64,000 bases of DNA from Prostheceraeus crozeri (Eukaryota > Platyhelminthes > Polycladida > Euryleptidae), in NCBI GenBank assembly GCA_907163375.1, contig CAJQUW010007073.1:434001-498000 (forward strand), given 5' to 3'. Below, in pieces: positions 1-12,218 of the stretch (the stretch's first letter is position 1; each line of letters starts with the position of its first letter). The notes under the pieces were generated by a model. The model was not told the origin of the DNA. It searched no databases and worked only from the letters and a program-made list of their open reading frames with translations. Both the position numbers and the translations under genes were made by a program.

Positions 1-134
1 AAGTTATAACTAGCATGTTCAGAATCCACAAATGCACGTGCGTCATTTCGAAGTAATACTATTAGCTTTATGCTACAACTACAAATAGTGGATCCAAAGT
101 ATAAAATGGACAAATTGTCATTCCTTACAATATC

Positions 135-806
135 AGTTCGGCAGCCAGAGCGAGTTTCTGCAGGGAACGAGGCCGAAAGTGAGACTTTCACAGAATGATG
201 TACACCTTATGTCTACTACGAATCTGCGCGTCTGCCAAGTTCTAGTGAGTTCCTCTTTTTGTCAGACAGGATAAAAAAACACATGTAAATCCAATGGGAC
301 GCAGATTGGAGTATTTCGTAAAGGTGAAATTTTCATCGCTAAAAAGCCATAAGTTTTTGACATGGAAGTCCTTCTAGTTATTTCCTAACATGTTCATGCA
401 CCCCCTGTCTATGAAGCTACACACGTTCAGATTTGGCATGCCTCCTACTGTCGGCAAACACCAATATGTTGGCCCACTTTATCCACATTTAGTCACATTC
501 TCGCATACATTGCCGATCAAAAGCATGACAATAACACATGCACATCAAAGGGACATTCCATATCAAAAATTATGGCACTAGACCTTGTATCTTTGATTTA
601 ATCAGAAAAAAACATGGCAAATTACATCTTAACCAAAAACTTTAATCTGCGTCCCATTGTTTTTTTTGATTCTATCGGACAAGAAGAGGAACTAACTAGA
701 ACTCGGCAGACGCGAAGATTCGAAGTAGGCATTGGGTATAGATCATACTGTGAAAGCCCCAATTTCGGCCTCGTTCCCTGCAGAAACTCGTTTTGACTGC
801 CGGACT
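135..806. repeat. Fold-back element with ~175-bp inverted arms
   Basis: The left arm, about 135-309, reappears reverse-complemented at about 643-806. Both arms contain matching stretches around the GTTTCTGCAGGGAACGAGGC block and the CTGCGTCCCATTG block. Both outer ends read AGTYCGGCAG. The 330-bp centre holds only short chance reading frames. This looks like a non-autonomous fold-back/MITE-type transposon. The superfamily is not recognised, and no clear target duplication is seen. Confidence 0.65.
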
Positions 807-2774
807 ATATAGTTGATGCATTCATTTATGTAGATGTTCAGGCACTGTATTTTTCTGCTCAGCATATATCGTGGATTATTTCAGACTATTGATGATCCGC
901 AACAGTTTTCAAATTTCTCTATTTGAGTTGTATTTTTCGACGTTTAACTATAAAAATGCATGTATACTCTCAACATTGACCTAAGACGCTTTCATGCTAT
1001 CAGTGATCAGAGCAGATCGATTATCAAAGTCATTTACCGATAATTTCCAAAAGCTACTCGAAAATCAATTTTTTAATAGTGGAATTCAAACATTTAGTTG
1101 CTATTTATAGTAACAAGATGATGAAGTTGATAAAAATTGATTCCACTATTAGGACGGGAATCATTTCTCTATGAGCGGTCCTCCCTGTGTCCTCAGAGCT
1201 CAGAGTAGCTCAGGCAAAACAGGGCAAATACAATGTACTTTCCGATACGCAGCGTTTCTAGATAATGTATCTTATCTGTGATAGAGAAATTAACCTTTTC
1301 ATGAATTTTCTACCCTTTTTGGTAATCAGAGAAAGTTTTTGCATTTTTTCAAGTACCTGTTACTTATGTACGTGTGTAAGCACTCCATTGAGATATTATA
1401 TATATGGAGCATCCGCAAAAAGTCAATTAACAAACATCTCAACCTCGCAAAGCAAATATAGCGTCTTCATTGCATGAAGACTCAATAATTTTGGGATAAC
1501 ATTGTGTGGCAAGATTGATCACCAGATGGCTTTTGATGAGCTATGCTGGAATTCAATTAACTTTATTCGAGTAAATACAACTAGCAATGGTGGGCTGATT
1601 AGATACCACACTGAAATGCGCTGACCCATTTTATGCGCAGTGACTGACATCTAAACCCGAAGCTCTATGGTCAACGTCTCAGGAGCGATTCTAATGATGC
1701 TACTCCTTGTCGTTCGATGCGTAGAATGCCCGCCAATTGCGATTGAAATCATTTTGTGAAAAGGCTTATTTTTTTCAAATTATCCGGGCACTGAATGGGC
1801 TAATCATGATGTAGTCATTGACAATTTTCCAACTCTTTCCTTGAATCGTCACAAAACCACTTCAATGGATATAAATTTGGAGCCGATACCTGGGAACATG
1901 TACTTTTGACTCTGTCTTATTAATTTCAATGAGCTTTATATCCGACGTCTCAAAATGGTATCATATGCAGATGCGAGCACGAAGTGTACAAGTATTGTAT
2001 GTCTACATGAATGTGAATGAGATATGGAACATCATGTCCTTGATACTACAACACTCTCCACAGCAAGCAATGTCTTGTCCATGGCATTGTTTTGGATTCT
2101 TCATTAATGAGCAGAATGACCATTTAGAACAACTTTTTTTTCTGAAGATTTTCTGAAAGTTTATTCCAAAATTTTCCCGAGACATTTGCCCCAACTACTT
2201 TCCGATCATCAGACCACTTAACTTCACACTCATTAAACAAAAATAACACAAGATGAGGGAGAAATGTTTAGAGAAGAGGAAATTATTCGTCGCTGTCATC
2301 TTCAAGCGATTTTGAAGTTGAGCACGCACTTGGCATGGTAAGAGTGATAGAGAGGTTCAGTAGTTCACAACTCTTCATCCGCAGCAGGTAGCTGGCCGAG
2401 TAATAAAAATGGGAAGATAATCTTTATCTTTATTTAAGTCGGAACCGCTGACAGCAAGGTATTCACAGCATGCAGGGTGGCAGCAGCTAACTTTTTCTCT
2501 TGATAGAAGAGGTCTCCGCGATATGCAACTGTAAATCGCAACGTGCCATAAGGTGAAGCACATAGGGGCGGAAAAATAGTTCTCGCTCCTTTGGCTGATC
2601 TTGGCAGGCTAGGTGAAACAATTGAACCAATGGCGCATCCCTAACAGGGACAAAAATATGTGCCAAAATGGTCTAGAGAAGGTGAAAAAACTGAATATCA
2701 ATTTTCGCTGATATTTTCACGATTTAAGTAGGTAAAGTTTGACCTTACGACTTACAGTGTAGAATATGCAACAA
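807..2774. other. No recognisable gene
   Basis: AT-rich sequence with only short reading frames of 60-75 codons and no domain similarity that I recognise. No tRNA, repeat array or splice-linked exon stands out. Confidence 0.5.
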
Positions 2775-3955
2775 TATCCTCCTACAGTATTCGGGAAGGC
2801 TCCAATGAAAGGGATGGGAAGGGGTCGAGTGGTGTGAGCGGTGAGAGAGGGTAGCGAGTCGATGGGCAGGGGAGAAGGTGGTTAAGAGGTTGAGAGCGAT
2901 GGGAGCTGTGTGGATTTCGCGGTCTACACGGATGGGTCTGTGGAGGAAAGGTGGGGCAGCGGCAGTGGATGCCTGTGAGGATCCGACTTCGCCTGATAAG
3001 ATGGACGTCAGGGCATGTGCTGCTGGGGAGTGGCGTCTTCCGGTGCGGGCACTGGTCCTGGGGTTGGAGTGGTTGTGGGATCACCGCGAGGAGTGGGCTG
3101 AAGTGGGCGTGGCCTTTGCCAGTCAATCGGCGCTTATGGCTCTTCATGGGCTGGAAGTGGTTGACTGGACGAACAGTTCTCCAGAGCCAGCGAGCTGGGA
3201 AAGAAGTTGAGGCTGTGTGGGTCCCGGGACACTGTGAGCTGATGAGTAATGAATGGGCGGATGAACGGCTAAGGTGGCCGTTGGGTTGGACCAGGGCAAG
3301 GCGCCTTGCTCGGAAGTGACGGTTAAGCGCTGCTATAGAAACATCGGGAACGGGCAGGGAGTGGGTGCATGATCGGTGCCAGTCAGTGCACTAGGGTGGG
3401 ATCAATCGAGCGGTGGAGACCCAGTGGTCCAAGGAGGACAAGGTCAGTATGGCTCGGCTGAGAACGGCCAACCTCTCTGGAACTGGGAGATACCGGAAGA
3501 GGATCAGGATGTGTCCTGTAAGGGTTGGGGATGTGTAGGTGTGCGGAAGAGGATGAGGGGCTGGATCCCATTATGAAATGTGTGGCGTAGGAAGATATGA
3601 AGGTCAGTTTAAGGCTGTTTTGGGGTGTGTATGTTGGTCTTTTCTTTGTTCCAGACCTCGGGAAGCGCTGGCGTATTGGAGGTGGTGGAAGCGAGTGGGG
3701 ACTGTTTTATTTAGTTGTTGTCTTCAAATTATAGCAAGCAATCATTCTCTCTTGTCTTTTCCACTATTGTTCTAATCATGTGTCAGCTATCTATGTCATG
3801 TCAAATGTCAGTTCAGTGATGTCTGTTGTGTACAGCTAACCATTTCATGTCTCTGCACATTAAGATTCAGTCCTTGTTATGCCCATGAACAGAAAGGACA
3901 AGAGGCCTCGGGTTCATCATTTTGCGTTTTTGTTCTTAATAAACAGTGAACTTTT
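2775..3955 (+). mobile_element. 5'-truncated LINE 3' end, GC-rich
   Basis: A GC-rich island in AT-rich surroundings. It holds the RNase H end of a non-LTR retrotransposon ORF2, followed by a T-rich 3' untranslated stretch with an AATAAA-type signal near 3938. The abrupt start near 2775 fits 5' truncation during reverse transcription. The exact 3' limit is uncertain, and no target duplication was identified. Confidence 0.55.
2890..3590 (+). pseudogene. LINE ORF2 RNase H domain remnant
   Basis: Read across shifting frames, the translation gives the RNase H hallmarks in order: a YTDGSV strand near 2925-2941, a GGAAAV turn, an SQSALMALHG segment near 3122-3155, and WVPGHCELMSNEWADE near 3218-3265. 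The last matches the usual LINE 'WxPGHxxxxGNExADxxA' block. Past it come RYRKRI and a cysteine-containing tail, as expected for the ORF2 C-terminus. The domain normally removes RNA from the RNA/DNA hybrid during target-primed reverse transcription. Several frameshifts separate the motifs, so this is a dead copy. RNase H-bearing LINE clades (I, R1, Tad, ingi-like) are candidates. I cannot assign the clade from this fragment, because the endonuclease and reverse transcriptase are absent. Confidence 0.6.
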
Positions 3956-5341
3956 GTATTAATTGCGGAAAACCTGTGTGTGGAAAATGCCATGCAACTG
4001 TGTGTGAGCTGCCTCTAAAATGCTTTCTTGTGATTTTTTTTTTCATTTCAGCAACTTTTCCATTTGATGGGGCATTCCCGTAATGTTCTACGTTTACTCT
4101 AGTAAAAGACAGTTTGTTTTCAATACATAGTTCTGTTTCAAGTTCGCTTTATCGTACAAGAATTTCACTTGCCTGAATTGCAATATTTGGAAATAATGTA
4201 TAATTAGGTGAAATATTTATCAAAAATTATGTTGATCGTCAATTGACGGGATTCACTGTTATAGGTATAACCAAATTTTTTTGTTTTGGCCAAAACATAA
4301 ATATATTACTATATCATCATCTGAATGAAAACATAGAAACATTAAAAGTCACGAGAACTTTCCAAAAAATATTCACTCCAAAAACGCTCTAAAAACTAAA
4401 AATCGTCAATTGACGGGTTCCGCTCTTCTAGTGTTAAAGAATGTAAATTGGTCCGCAATATTATTCAGATTCAAGAAATAAAGCTCAACTTTAGTGAATC
4501 ACAAAATCATGTCGATGAAAACTAAATTAAAAACTTGAAATTCGGTCAAGAAGCACAACAAGATCACAACTTTTCCATGAAGACTTTCATTATGATGTGG
4601 TTCATGAAATTTCCTTGATAATCATCATTGCTAAATTAAGATACCTGTTAGTATTCATTCATTTTGATATCCAACAAGTTTCCCACTACTTGTATAGAGG
4701 TAAAAGTCACCAGTATATAAACACGGAAATAATTTGCATGAAATTTAGTTTCCTAGAATTGATCGAATAGTTTTTAGATTGCAGGAACGCAATCTGATCA
4801 AAAAACTTAATCTTTTGATATAGAAATATTAACGATATACTGACATTTTCTGAGTCGACACCCTACCTACTAGCTACCATGTACTTACTGGTAATCTATG
4901 ATTTAAACTGCTAATTGCAGAAGCAAGATGGCCGAGTTGGCACAAACCTGGCGTCAATTCTGTTGTTTCTCAATTTTAGGATCGCTTGAATCATGTGAGC
5001 ATCAAAATCAGCAATCAAAATCACCGAGGGTTAAATTTGAGCAGTGTGTAGCTGCATAGTTAAATAAGCAGGCTTGTTGGTGATTTCTGTAATTGTGTGA
5101 AGTAGTTATTCAAGTCTGGCTCCATGTTTATGATTGAAAATGCAACTCAATGCTCATTTGCTATACTTTTGGAAGCGAAAATGCATTCAAGTAAATGAGT
5201 AATCAACAAAAGCTGAGTTATTTTTCAGAGAATTAAGCATACTTTTTCACGACATATACTTATGAAGCAATTAGTTGGATTAAATTTAGCATTTATAATT
5301 AATTAAAATGCAGAACAGGCCTGGAAATGTTTGAAACTATT
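3956..5341. other. No gene; short direct repeat noted
   Basis: AT-rich, no supported coding sequence. A 16-bp direct repeat built on the palindrome CGTCAATTGACG occurs at 4235-4250 and 4402-4417. It could mark a small decayed transposon, but nothing else supports this. Confidence 0.4.
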
Positions 5342-5978
5342 TTGCACAAAATTACACCCAGAAGGTGAAAGATTTGTGAACATTTTTCCTCGCTCATTAC
5401 AGTTGATAGACTGAGAATGAGTCAATTTTGCTTGAAATGCAGCCGTATCTAAAACTCCCTCTGAATTTAGACTTTTCAATGTTGAGGTGTGCAGTCGTCA
5501 AAGACATCAACTAGACCCTACGCGAACTCAAAATTCATGATAGAAATTTACCTTTGCTAACTCATGAACACAAAATTACAACCAGAAAGTGAAAGACTTT
5601 CAAACTTTGTGCACATTTTTCCTCGCTCATTGCAATTGATAGACTGACACTGAAATTTGTTTGAAATACAGCCGTATCTAAAACTCCCTCTGAATTTAGA
5701 CTTTTCAATGTCGAGGCGTTAAGTCATCAAAGACATCATCTAGACCAGTGTTTCTCAAACTATTTAGTTTCATCGCCCACTTATATCAACTCAGAACTCT
5801 ATCGCCCACCGTAGGATTCGTTTTATCAAGTACCCATTTTAAAGCAAAAAAGAACACATGTTATCAAAGTGAACACGTCTTATTAGTGGATATTGATACA
5901 CCGAAAAACAGCAAATTTGACTTATTGAAACTGGTACATGTAGCTCACAAAAAGGAAGTGAATACAACAAATGAGTTA

Positions 5979-7772
5979 TTAATGTGATGGATGTGGTTGA
6001 TGCACTGAAACAAGTTTTTCAACATCAGGTTTAATGTTGGTAAGATTCAACCTTAGATCACCTCTCTTCGTGATATCTAGTCTATTTCTCTTCTTTGCGA
6101 GAAGGTCAACAACTACCGAAAATCCTTTCTCCACAAGATATGAAGTTGGAAAACCGAGAACTAGGTGTTTTGCGGCAGACCATTCAGCTGGATACTCATC
6201 GGAAAGATTACACCACATGATGTGATGATCCTTCTCGTTTGGGAAGTTGGCTCTAATCTCGTCGTCGTTTCGTATTTCGATGAGACTCTCCTGAAGTTCA
6301 ATTGGAACATCATCGAGATCGCACGTGAAAGGTCGCAAAATCCATTTGGGAATATCCAATCCGATAATATCATGGAAACGTTCTTGCATATCTTCTGCAA
6401 GTTTATTGAGATGCTGGGAGTATACAAAAAGTTCATTGGAATCAACCTGATTTCTCAGCAAATTGGGAAATTGCCGAAGTTCAGCGCTACCGAGATTTTT
6501 TCTGAATAAATTCAATTTTTCAATAGCAGAAGAAATCACGCTTTTACAGCGGATCATCGAAATCATCTCACCCTGCATCTGTCTGTTTATTTCATTGAAG
6601 AAAGAGAAAATGTCTGCCAAATATGCCACGTCGTTTTTTACGCTGACCAGTTTCTCTGCTCTCCTGCTATCCCTCTCATACTTTTCAAAGAATTCAATAA
6701 CCTCGTTGTACAATGAGTAGAATCGACTTAAACAAGTTCCTTTTGATAGCCATCGGACCTCAGTATGCATGAGCAACCTCTCGAAATTAGCATCATTGTC
6801 TTCACAAAGCTTGTGGAAAAGGCGATCTCTAAGTGACCTATTTTTTATTTTATTGATACATTCGATCACAAACTGGAGAGTGTGATGCAGATCTTCATTC
6901 AGAGTTTTAGCGACGAGGTGTTGACGATGAATAACACAATGAACACTAATTAAATTTGGAATTTCCCTCTTCATCAGCGCAACAAATCCTCGATGTCGAC
7001 CAATCATGCATGATGCCCCGTCAGTAGCACACTGAATAATATTGCGAAATGGAATGTTCTTACTAGCATAAAACTCTTTCACAGCTTCGAATAGAGTTAC
7101 AGCACGTGTATCCGTGGTCAAAGAAATCGTGAACAGCATTTCTTCTTTGCATTGTTTTTGATGAACATAGCGAACATATCCCATTAGAAGAGTCTCGTTA
7201 TCTCTGACAGTCGATTCATCCACCTGAAGAGAATGCTCTGTATTCCGCAACGTTTCGCAGAGTTGTTCCTCCACGTTCTCACCCATTTCATCGATACGCC
7301 TGCTCACAGTGTCATTACTCGAAGGGATACTACTTAGAACAGAAGAAGCTTTCTGTTTCATGGCAGTCTCGATCACTTCCTTGACGCAAGGTAGAATCAA
7401 TGTTTCTCCGATTGTGTGCGGTTTACCAGACTTAGCTATCAACAGCGAGATATTATAGGACGCAGTTAGTCCATTAACCAAGCACAAGTTTTGTTTAGAA
7501 AGGAATGGTTTAATTCTCTGCCTTTCTGCCTTTTCTTTCATCTTTTTGAAGTCTGTCATTTTGTGACCGGGATGCATCCGTCTAAGATGGTCCTTGAGTC
7601 GGCTCGGTTTCATCGCTTCATTAGAAAAGGTGCTTTTGCAGATGAGGCATATTGGTCTTGTTTCATCACTTGGACTGGGGATGAAGCCAAATTCTAAGTA
7701 ATTCGTGTTATACTGTCGGATTTTCTTATTCTCCGTCAGTTTTATCTTCTTGACAGCAGGTTCAGAAGACAT
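5979..7772 (-). CDS. hAT transposase, ZBED5/SCAND3-like, 597 aa
   Basis: Single-exon, full-length transposase. Residues 40-67 form a BED-type zinc finger with C42-x2-C45 and H62-x4-H67, which would bind the element ends. The catalytic RNase H-like core includes D185 (QVDEST), the CATDGASCMIGRHRGF block with D251, the CVIHRQHL segment at 279-286, and a TEVRWLSKG block at 337-345. The C-terminal ~50 residues (AAKHLVLGFPTSYLVEKGFS onward) are the hAT dimerisation region. The length suits ZBED5/Buster-type transposases. The start is the first ATG of the frame, 10-30 residues before the conserved part begins. The gene lies inside the element's inverted ends and runs towards the left end, stopping about 230 bp from it. 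No frameshift or stop is seen, so it may still be active. Alternative: a domesticated ZBED gene, which is less likely given intact ends and target duplication. Confidence 0.92.
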   Translation of the reverse strand: MSSEPAVKKIKLTENKKIRQYNTNYLEFGFIPSPSDETRPICLICKSTFSNEAMKPSRLKDHLRRMHPGHKMTDFKKMKEKAERQRIKPFLSKQNLCLVNGLTASYNISLLIAKSGKPHTIGETLILPCVKEVIETAMKQKASSVLSSIPSSNDTVSRRIDEMGENVEEQLCETLRNTEHSLQVDESTVRDNETLLMGYVRYVHQKQCKEEMLFTISLTTDTRAVTLFEAVKEFYASKNIPFRNIIQCATDGASCMIGRHRGFVALMKREIPNLISVHCVIHRQHLVAKTLNEDLHHTLQFVIECINKIKNRSLRDRLFHKLCEDNDANFERLLMHTEVRWLSKGTCLSRFYSLYNEVIEFFEKYERDSRRAEKLVSVKNDVAYLADIFSFFNEINRQMQGEMISMIRCKSVISSAIEKLNLFRKNLGSAELRQFPNLLRNQVDSNELFVYSQHLNKLAEDMQERFHDIIGLDIPKWILRPFTCDLDDVPIELQESLIEIRNDDEIRANFPNEKDHHIMWCNLSDEYPAEWSAAKHLVLGFPTSYLVEKGFSVVVDLLAKKRNRLDITKRGDLRLNLTNIKPDVEKLVSVHQPHPSH

Positions 7773-7838
7773 TGTGGTGAGTTGGTACTGGCTATACTGA
7801 GTGTGCTAAATTGAAACTAGTGGAGGTAGGCCTACTGG

Positions 7839-7927
7839 GAGAGCACAATAACACAGGTCAGACGGAGAGCACACTGAGGCAGGTCAGACAGAGAGCACAC
7901 TGAGGCAGGTTACACATGGAAAGCACA
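7839..7927. repeat. 26-bp minisatellite, ~3.5 units
   Basis: Units of GAGAGCACACTGAGGCAGGT plus CAGAC follow each other just upstream of the transposase start, inside the hAT. They could be subterminal binding sites or 5' untranslated repeats. Confidence 0.6.
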
Positions 7928-8420
7928 ACTGAACTAGTGTCATTAGAACCTGATGAAAACTGAAATTATGCAGCTTGTTGCTTGTCTATCTGAACAATAG
8001 GAATTCAATGACGTCTCACACAGTCATTGGTCGATTAAAAAATATCCCCTAAATATTCTCTCAGGATGCAAAATGCGTATCAATTATCTTCTTACTACTA
8101 TAGTTATGAAGTTGAGTAGAAAATATGTAAATTTAATTATATCTCATTAGAGAAGTTATGCCTAAGTTATTAATATCGTTTTAGCCAGAAGCCATCGTTT
8201 TGTCACATGGTTGACTACATTGAATATTTGTAAAAGTATCACATAACAATCGCCCACTAATCGCCCCTATTCTCCAGATCGCCCCCCAATCGCCCCTTGC
8301 TCTATCGATCTCCCCCCTATCGCCCACTGGGGGGCGATATCGCCCACTTTGAGAAACACTGATCTAGACCCTACACGAAATCAAAATTCATAATGGAATT
8401 TGATCTTTACTTACTCATTC

Positions 8421-10234
8421 AAACAGCAAATTTCAGGCAAAATTTAATGTGTATCAATTTTATCTCATCAAGGAAGCTCAATTAGCTTTAAATAATTGGT
8501 TTGCCACAGTGTAAAAGTCATTCTCAGAGGCTCAGCTGCGTAGATGAATCAATTTGTGTTGGAAACAATTTTAGTCATTTAAACTGAAGATTTATTGCCC
8601 TATTAAATCACAGAAGAACCTTCATTTATTCTGTTGTTTGTCACAATAATCAGTGATTTGATGTAAAACATTGTGGTAATTTTGTAATGTGCGCTTGCCT
8701 ACTTATGTCAGAGAAAATAGCAGAACTATCAGACTCCATTATTCATTATTTTATTATTTCATTTCATAAGTATTCGGCGGTAAGAAAAAATTATCATCTG
8801 ATTTTCGAGAATTTATTACAAACAGAATTTGACCTTGATATGAATCACGCAATTAAATTATTCTATTCTTTTCTTTTTACAATCATTCCCAAAATTTTTT
8901 GGCATTATTTTCTTGCGAAGACGTGCAGGCTACATTTACCTGTCTGCATAAACCCCACTCAGAAACCCCACTGCATAAACCCCATGCAGTTACTGAATTC
9001 TGAATGTTAACCTATGTACCAATGCTGTAATATCTAATATACATAGGTCTAAGACAGTTTTCAATTCATCATCACAGAATTAAACATAATTGACCTGTTC
9101 GATGAAGAAATCCGAAGCTGATTTAAATTTACATTATGTGGCCGAGTTGAAATTAGGCGTGCGTGGAAAAACAGCATGTTATTAAAGCAAATGTCTTGAG
9201 GTGAATATACTGATGTATTTAGGGATACCGTGAGTCCATGTGAGCTAAAAAGGTATCTTCAACTTTCTTCGGTTAAATTCATAATTTAATATAGCGTACT
9301 CAAAATGACCACACCCGGCTGAATCGGGACCCGACTGAACTTCGAATTGACATATGTGTGATGTGTAGCATTTTATCGTTTTTCAAATCCAGCTATCGCG
9401 TGGCTCAATAGCTGGTGAAACAGATTATATTTCAACTATATTACAAACATGTTTGGAAGGAAACCTGAAGCTACCCCATGTACCGCTTCTATTAGAGATA
9501 GGAAATAATTGATTTAAAGAAACATTTGATTGAAAAATCACCTCTCAACACTTTAGCAATAATTCATTACGAATGATCACAATTGATTTACAGTAGAACC
9601 CGAATTGAAATTATCATTTGCTGTTCTTGAAAATGAACAATTCCTTGTTCAAATTTAGGCACGTTTAAGGGCATTCCAAAGGCTCTGAAAAAAGCAAAAG
9701 CAATTTAAAAGCACAATTTAACCAGCAAGACCGTTTTAAATATCAAATGGCATCATAACAAAGAGACATCCACTTATTGATGCAATTTTTCAGTGAGATT
9801 TTACATCGTGATTCCTTTCTCAATTGCTGTTTTGGAAGCTGTTTGACAGTTTCTTGACAGCCACTTTGATTTCTTTTTGTTCTTTTGATTTGCTCTCCAC
9901 TCAGCTTTTAAAGTTTTCTAACTTAGATCTCGACAGCATGCATACTGACGTTGTCTTGAGGGAAAAATTATAGGAAATAAGCTGCCGTAGGCGGTATGAG
10001 CTCAGTCGACACGTCATAACTACAGCCTTGATTCTTGACTTTGAATTTTGATCATGGTATTAACTGCTAAATCCATGTGTTTATGTAAATCTGCTACAGT
10101 TGTGTCCTCCCAGACAGATTCCGTCAAGTTTGGCTGAAAAGTGGTGTTAGGATAGTCGAAACGCTTGACACGATACGATCATTAATGACTGTCAAAGGGA
10201 GCTCTGACGCAGTTTTTTTGGGCATGCTGTAAGG
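8421..10234. other. No recognisable gene
   Basis: AT-rich with a few reading frames of up to 107 codons (8687-9010), which show no recognised domain and biased, low-complexity composition. Nothing else is supported. Confidence 0.45.
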
Positions 10235-10765
10235 CCGCACAGGCACGGAGATAGCGCCACATACAGAACTAGGCAATTGGTCTCTTATTCTGTTTGACTA
10301 GAAAGAAATTATTGAAACATGTAGCGCTAATAAAATGGCACAATCTGCGGACAAAATACAATAGCAATCGAACAATGTGCAGCCAGCTCAACATTAAATA
10401 CACTAAATTGTGCAAAGTTTCAAGTGACAGTTAACAGCTAAATCAAACAGCAAAGAGACACAGACGATGTCAAGTTCTACGGAGAAGCTTGTGAACGTTT
10501 TTTCGTGCGCCTGCTAACTTTTTTAATAATGATCGGAGGGCCCAACGTGATCGAGAAAACTTTTGCGCAATGATCTAAATTCTTCGATTCTGAAGGAATC
10601 GTGGCGATCGGAGCATTTTGAAGGAATTAACAGGAGTCCGCAAGTGACGCACAACTATTTTCCTTATCTCTGAAAGACACCATAATTTTCTTTTTGCGCA
10701 CTTAGTAAGTTCCTGCATGGGCCATCGTTTTGAATGAGTTTGAAATTCCAGCAAAGTGATGTTCC
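10235..10765 (-). repeat. Dispersed ~500-bp repeat, copy A1
   Basis: Reverse-complement relative of 14055-14512. The shared sequence includes TGGCCCATGCAGGAACTTAC, AAATTATGGTGTCTTTCAGA, CTCCGATCGCCACGATTCCT and AAGTTAGCAGGCGC. More distant relatives lie at 34044-34530 and 38205-38580. No coding potential or known family recognised. Confidence 0.75.
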
Positions 10766-11144
10766 ATATGTAAGACTCGCTATGGGAATGTCCCAGTTTC
10801 AACGGCATCTTGCTTGAGGAGTTATGGTCATTGATTGAAGACGAATGTCCATAAAGAGTAAAAACAAGCTGAAGCAAATGTATATTGTCATTAATTACAA
10901 TTAATTCTTTGTTAAATACAATTATCCAATAATGAAATCAACAAAAAATGTATTGCAAGTCAATTTTAATTCTCCAATTCAATTGCAATTAAATTTATTT
11001 CACTTCCATGTGAGAATAAATTTTAAAATAAATAGACAGTGCAAATTCCTTCAGTTGATAAAATCGTAAACTTCTGTTTGCATGTTTTTAATTAACAACA
11101 ATGAAATCATATAAACGATAATTCAAATTGCCATGCAAAAGATG

Positions 11145-11197
11145 TGCGGTTGGTAGGATTCGAACCTACGACCAAGGTTAACTAGACCTGTGGTCTG
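11145..11197 (-). pseudogene. tRNA-like 3' half (Thr-AGT-like)
   Basis: On the minus strand there is a T-arm with the B-box GGTTCGAATCC, flanked by GTAGG/CCTAC stem arms and an acceptor strand CAACCGC followed by A. Upstream, AGGT-CTAGTTA-ACCT folds as an anticodon arm whose loop would present AGT. No matching 5' acceptor strand or D-arm follows, so a whole tRNA is not present. It is a truncated tRNA pseudogene or a SINE head. Confidence 0.5.
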
Positions 11198-12218
11198 TCG
11201 TGTAAAACTTACATCGAAAATGAGCCTTTATTAAGAGGACTCTGAATGTAAATCCGGAAGCGGATGATCGAATATTCACATCGAAGACCGATTTTCATTT
11301 TTTGCATTGGAACGGCATCGATTTCCATTGGTTAATCAATTTATAATTGTAAGGTTTTAATTTTAGCATCCATGCTGCACTGTTATTAAGTATCAGATAG
11401 TGACTTTCGGGAACGGGATAATATTTATTGAGTGACCAGGGATATGGGAAAACCTATCTGGATTAAATGTGGGTCCGAGTTCTTGATCAAGTAGGCATGA
11501 AGAAGATAGAGTTGGCACTAGGTTGACATGAGGAAGGAAGTTGATGCATCAAAATGTATGCTTAAAAATGGAGGCTAATTGCTGCAGAAAGTTCAGTATG
11601 ATGTCATCAGACTTCATGCTTGGCTAACAATCAACCTGCTTTGACACCACAAACCATCATGCTGCTTCACTATATGCGATATAAGCTAGAAGTCGTGAGA
11701 AGATAGAAGTCGACTGAAAAGTGGAAGCGAAAGCGCAAATATATATTTGCTTATAACTGGGAAAACAATTAAATAAATAAAAAAAGCTATTCAGCACAAA
11801 AATATGATAACATAATTTCCAACATTATCTGAGGATGAAAAGGCATGATGCATACATTTATCCCTATAATGACTTTCACTGCCACAATTTTGAAGATCGG
11901 ATGAGTTCCTGCTTACAATGTTGAAAGGGGGACATACCTTCGACCCTAGGAAAATGATTATCGGTCTGGTCTATGATAATTGTTCTTTCTTCTCAAAAAT
12001 AAGTAATTTTAATTATAGACTGTGTTTAGTTTTAGATGTACAATGAAATTTGAAGATTATCTCTCGATACTTGTGCCTGAAACATTGCAATCGAATGGCG
12101 TATGTCGGAAGTAAAATGGTCGTCGTGACGTGAACTTGGTTATAATAATGAATTTTCACATTAATTGGATATGTAATAGGAATAATGTCTGAGAGCATCA
12201 AGCAGATAGACGAATCCC

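Larger units (their letters stand above)
5746..8361 (-). mobile_element. Apparently complete hAT transposon (ZBED5-like)
   Basis: A 2,616-bp element with a single uninterrupted transposase gene. The left end reads CAGTGTTTCTCAAACT. The right end is its near reverse complement, ending TTTGAGAAACACTG. The 8-bp sequence ATCTAGAC lies directly outside both ends (5738-5745 and 8362-8369), the size expected for hAT insertion. Subterminal CGCCC(A/C)C motifs recur at both ends, mostly the right (8250-8347), and may be transposase binding sites. Intact ORF, matching ends and a perfect duplication all point to a recent insertion. Confidence 0.9.
5342..8420. repeat. ~210-bp tandem duplication split by the hAT insertion
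   Basis: Unit 1 (about 5342-5560) and unit 2 (about 5571-5745, continued at 8362-8420) share long blocks. Examples are ACTCCCTCTGAATTTAGACT, the CTCGCTCATT block and TCTAGACCCTAC followed by an A+T-rich tail. Removing 5746-8361 plus one copy of the 8-bp duplication restores unit 2, so the duplication predates the transposon. Confidence 0.7.

Noticed and set aside
5748-5987. 79-codon frame at the hAT left end
   Set aside because: Covers the inverted terminal repeat and 3' flank of the transposase, on the opposite strand.
11145-11197. Functional tRNA gene
   Set aside because: Only the 3' half is tRNA-like. No 5' acceptor strand or D-arm is present.
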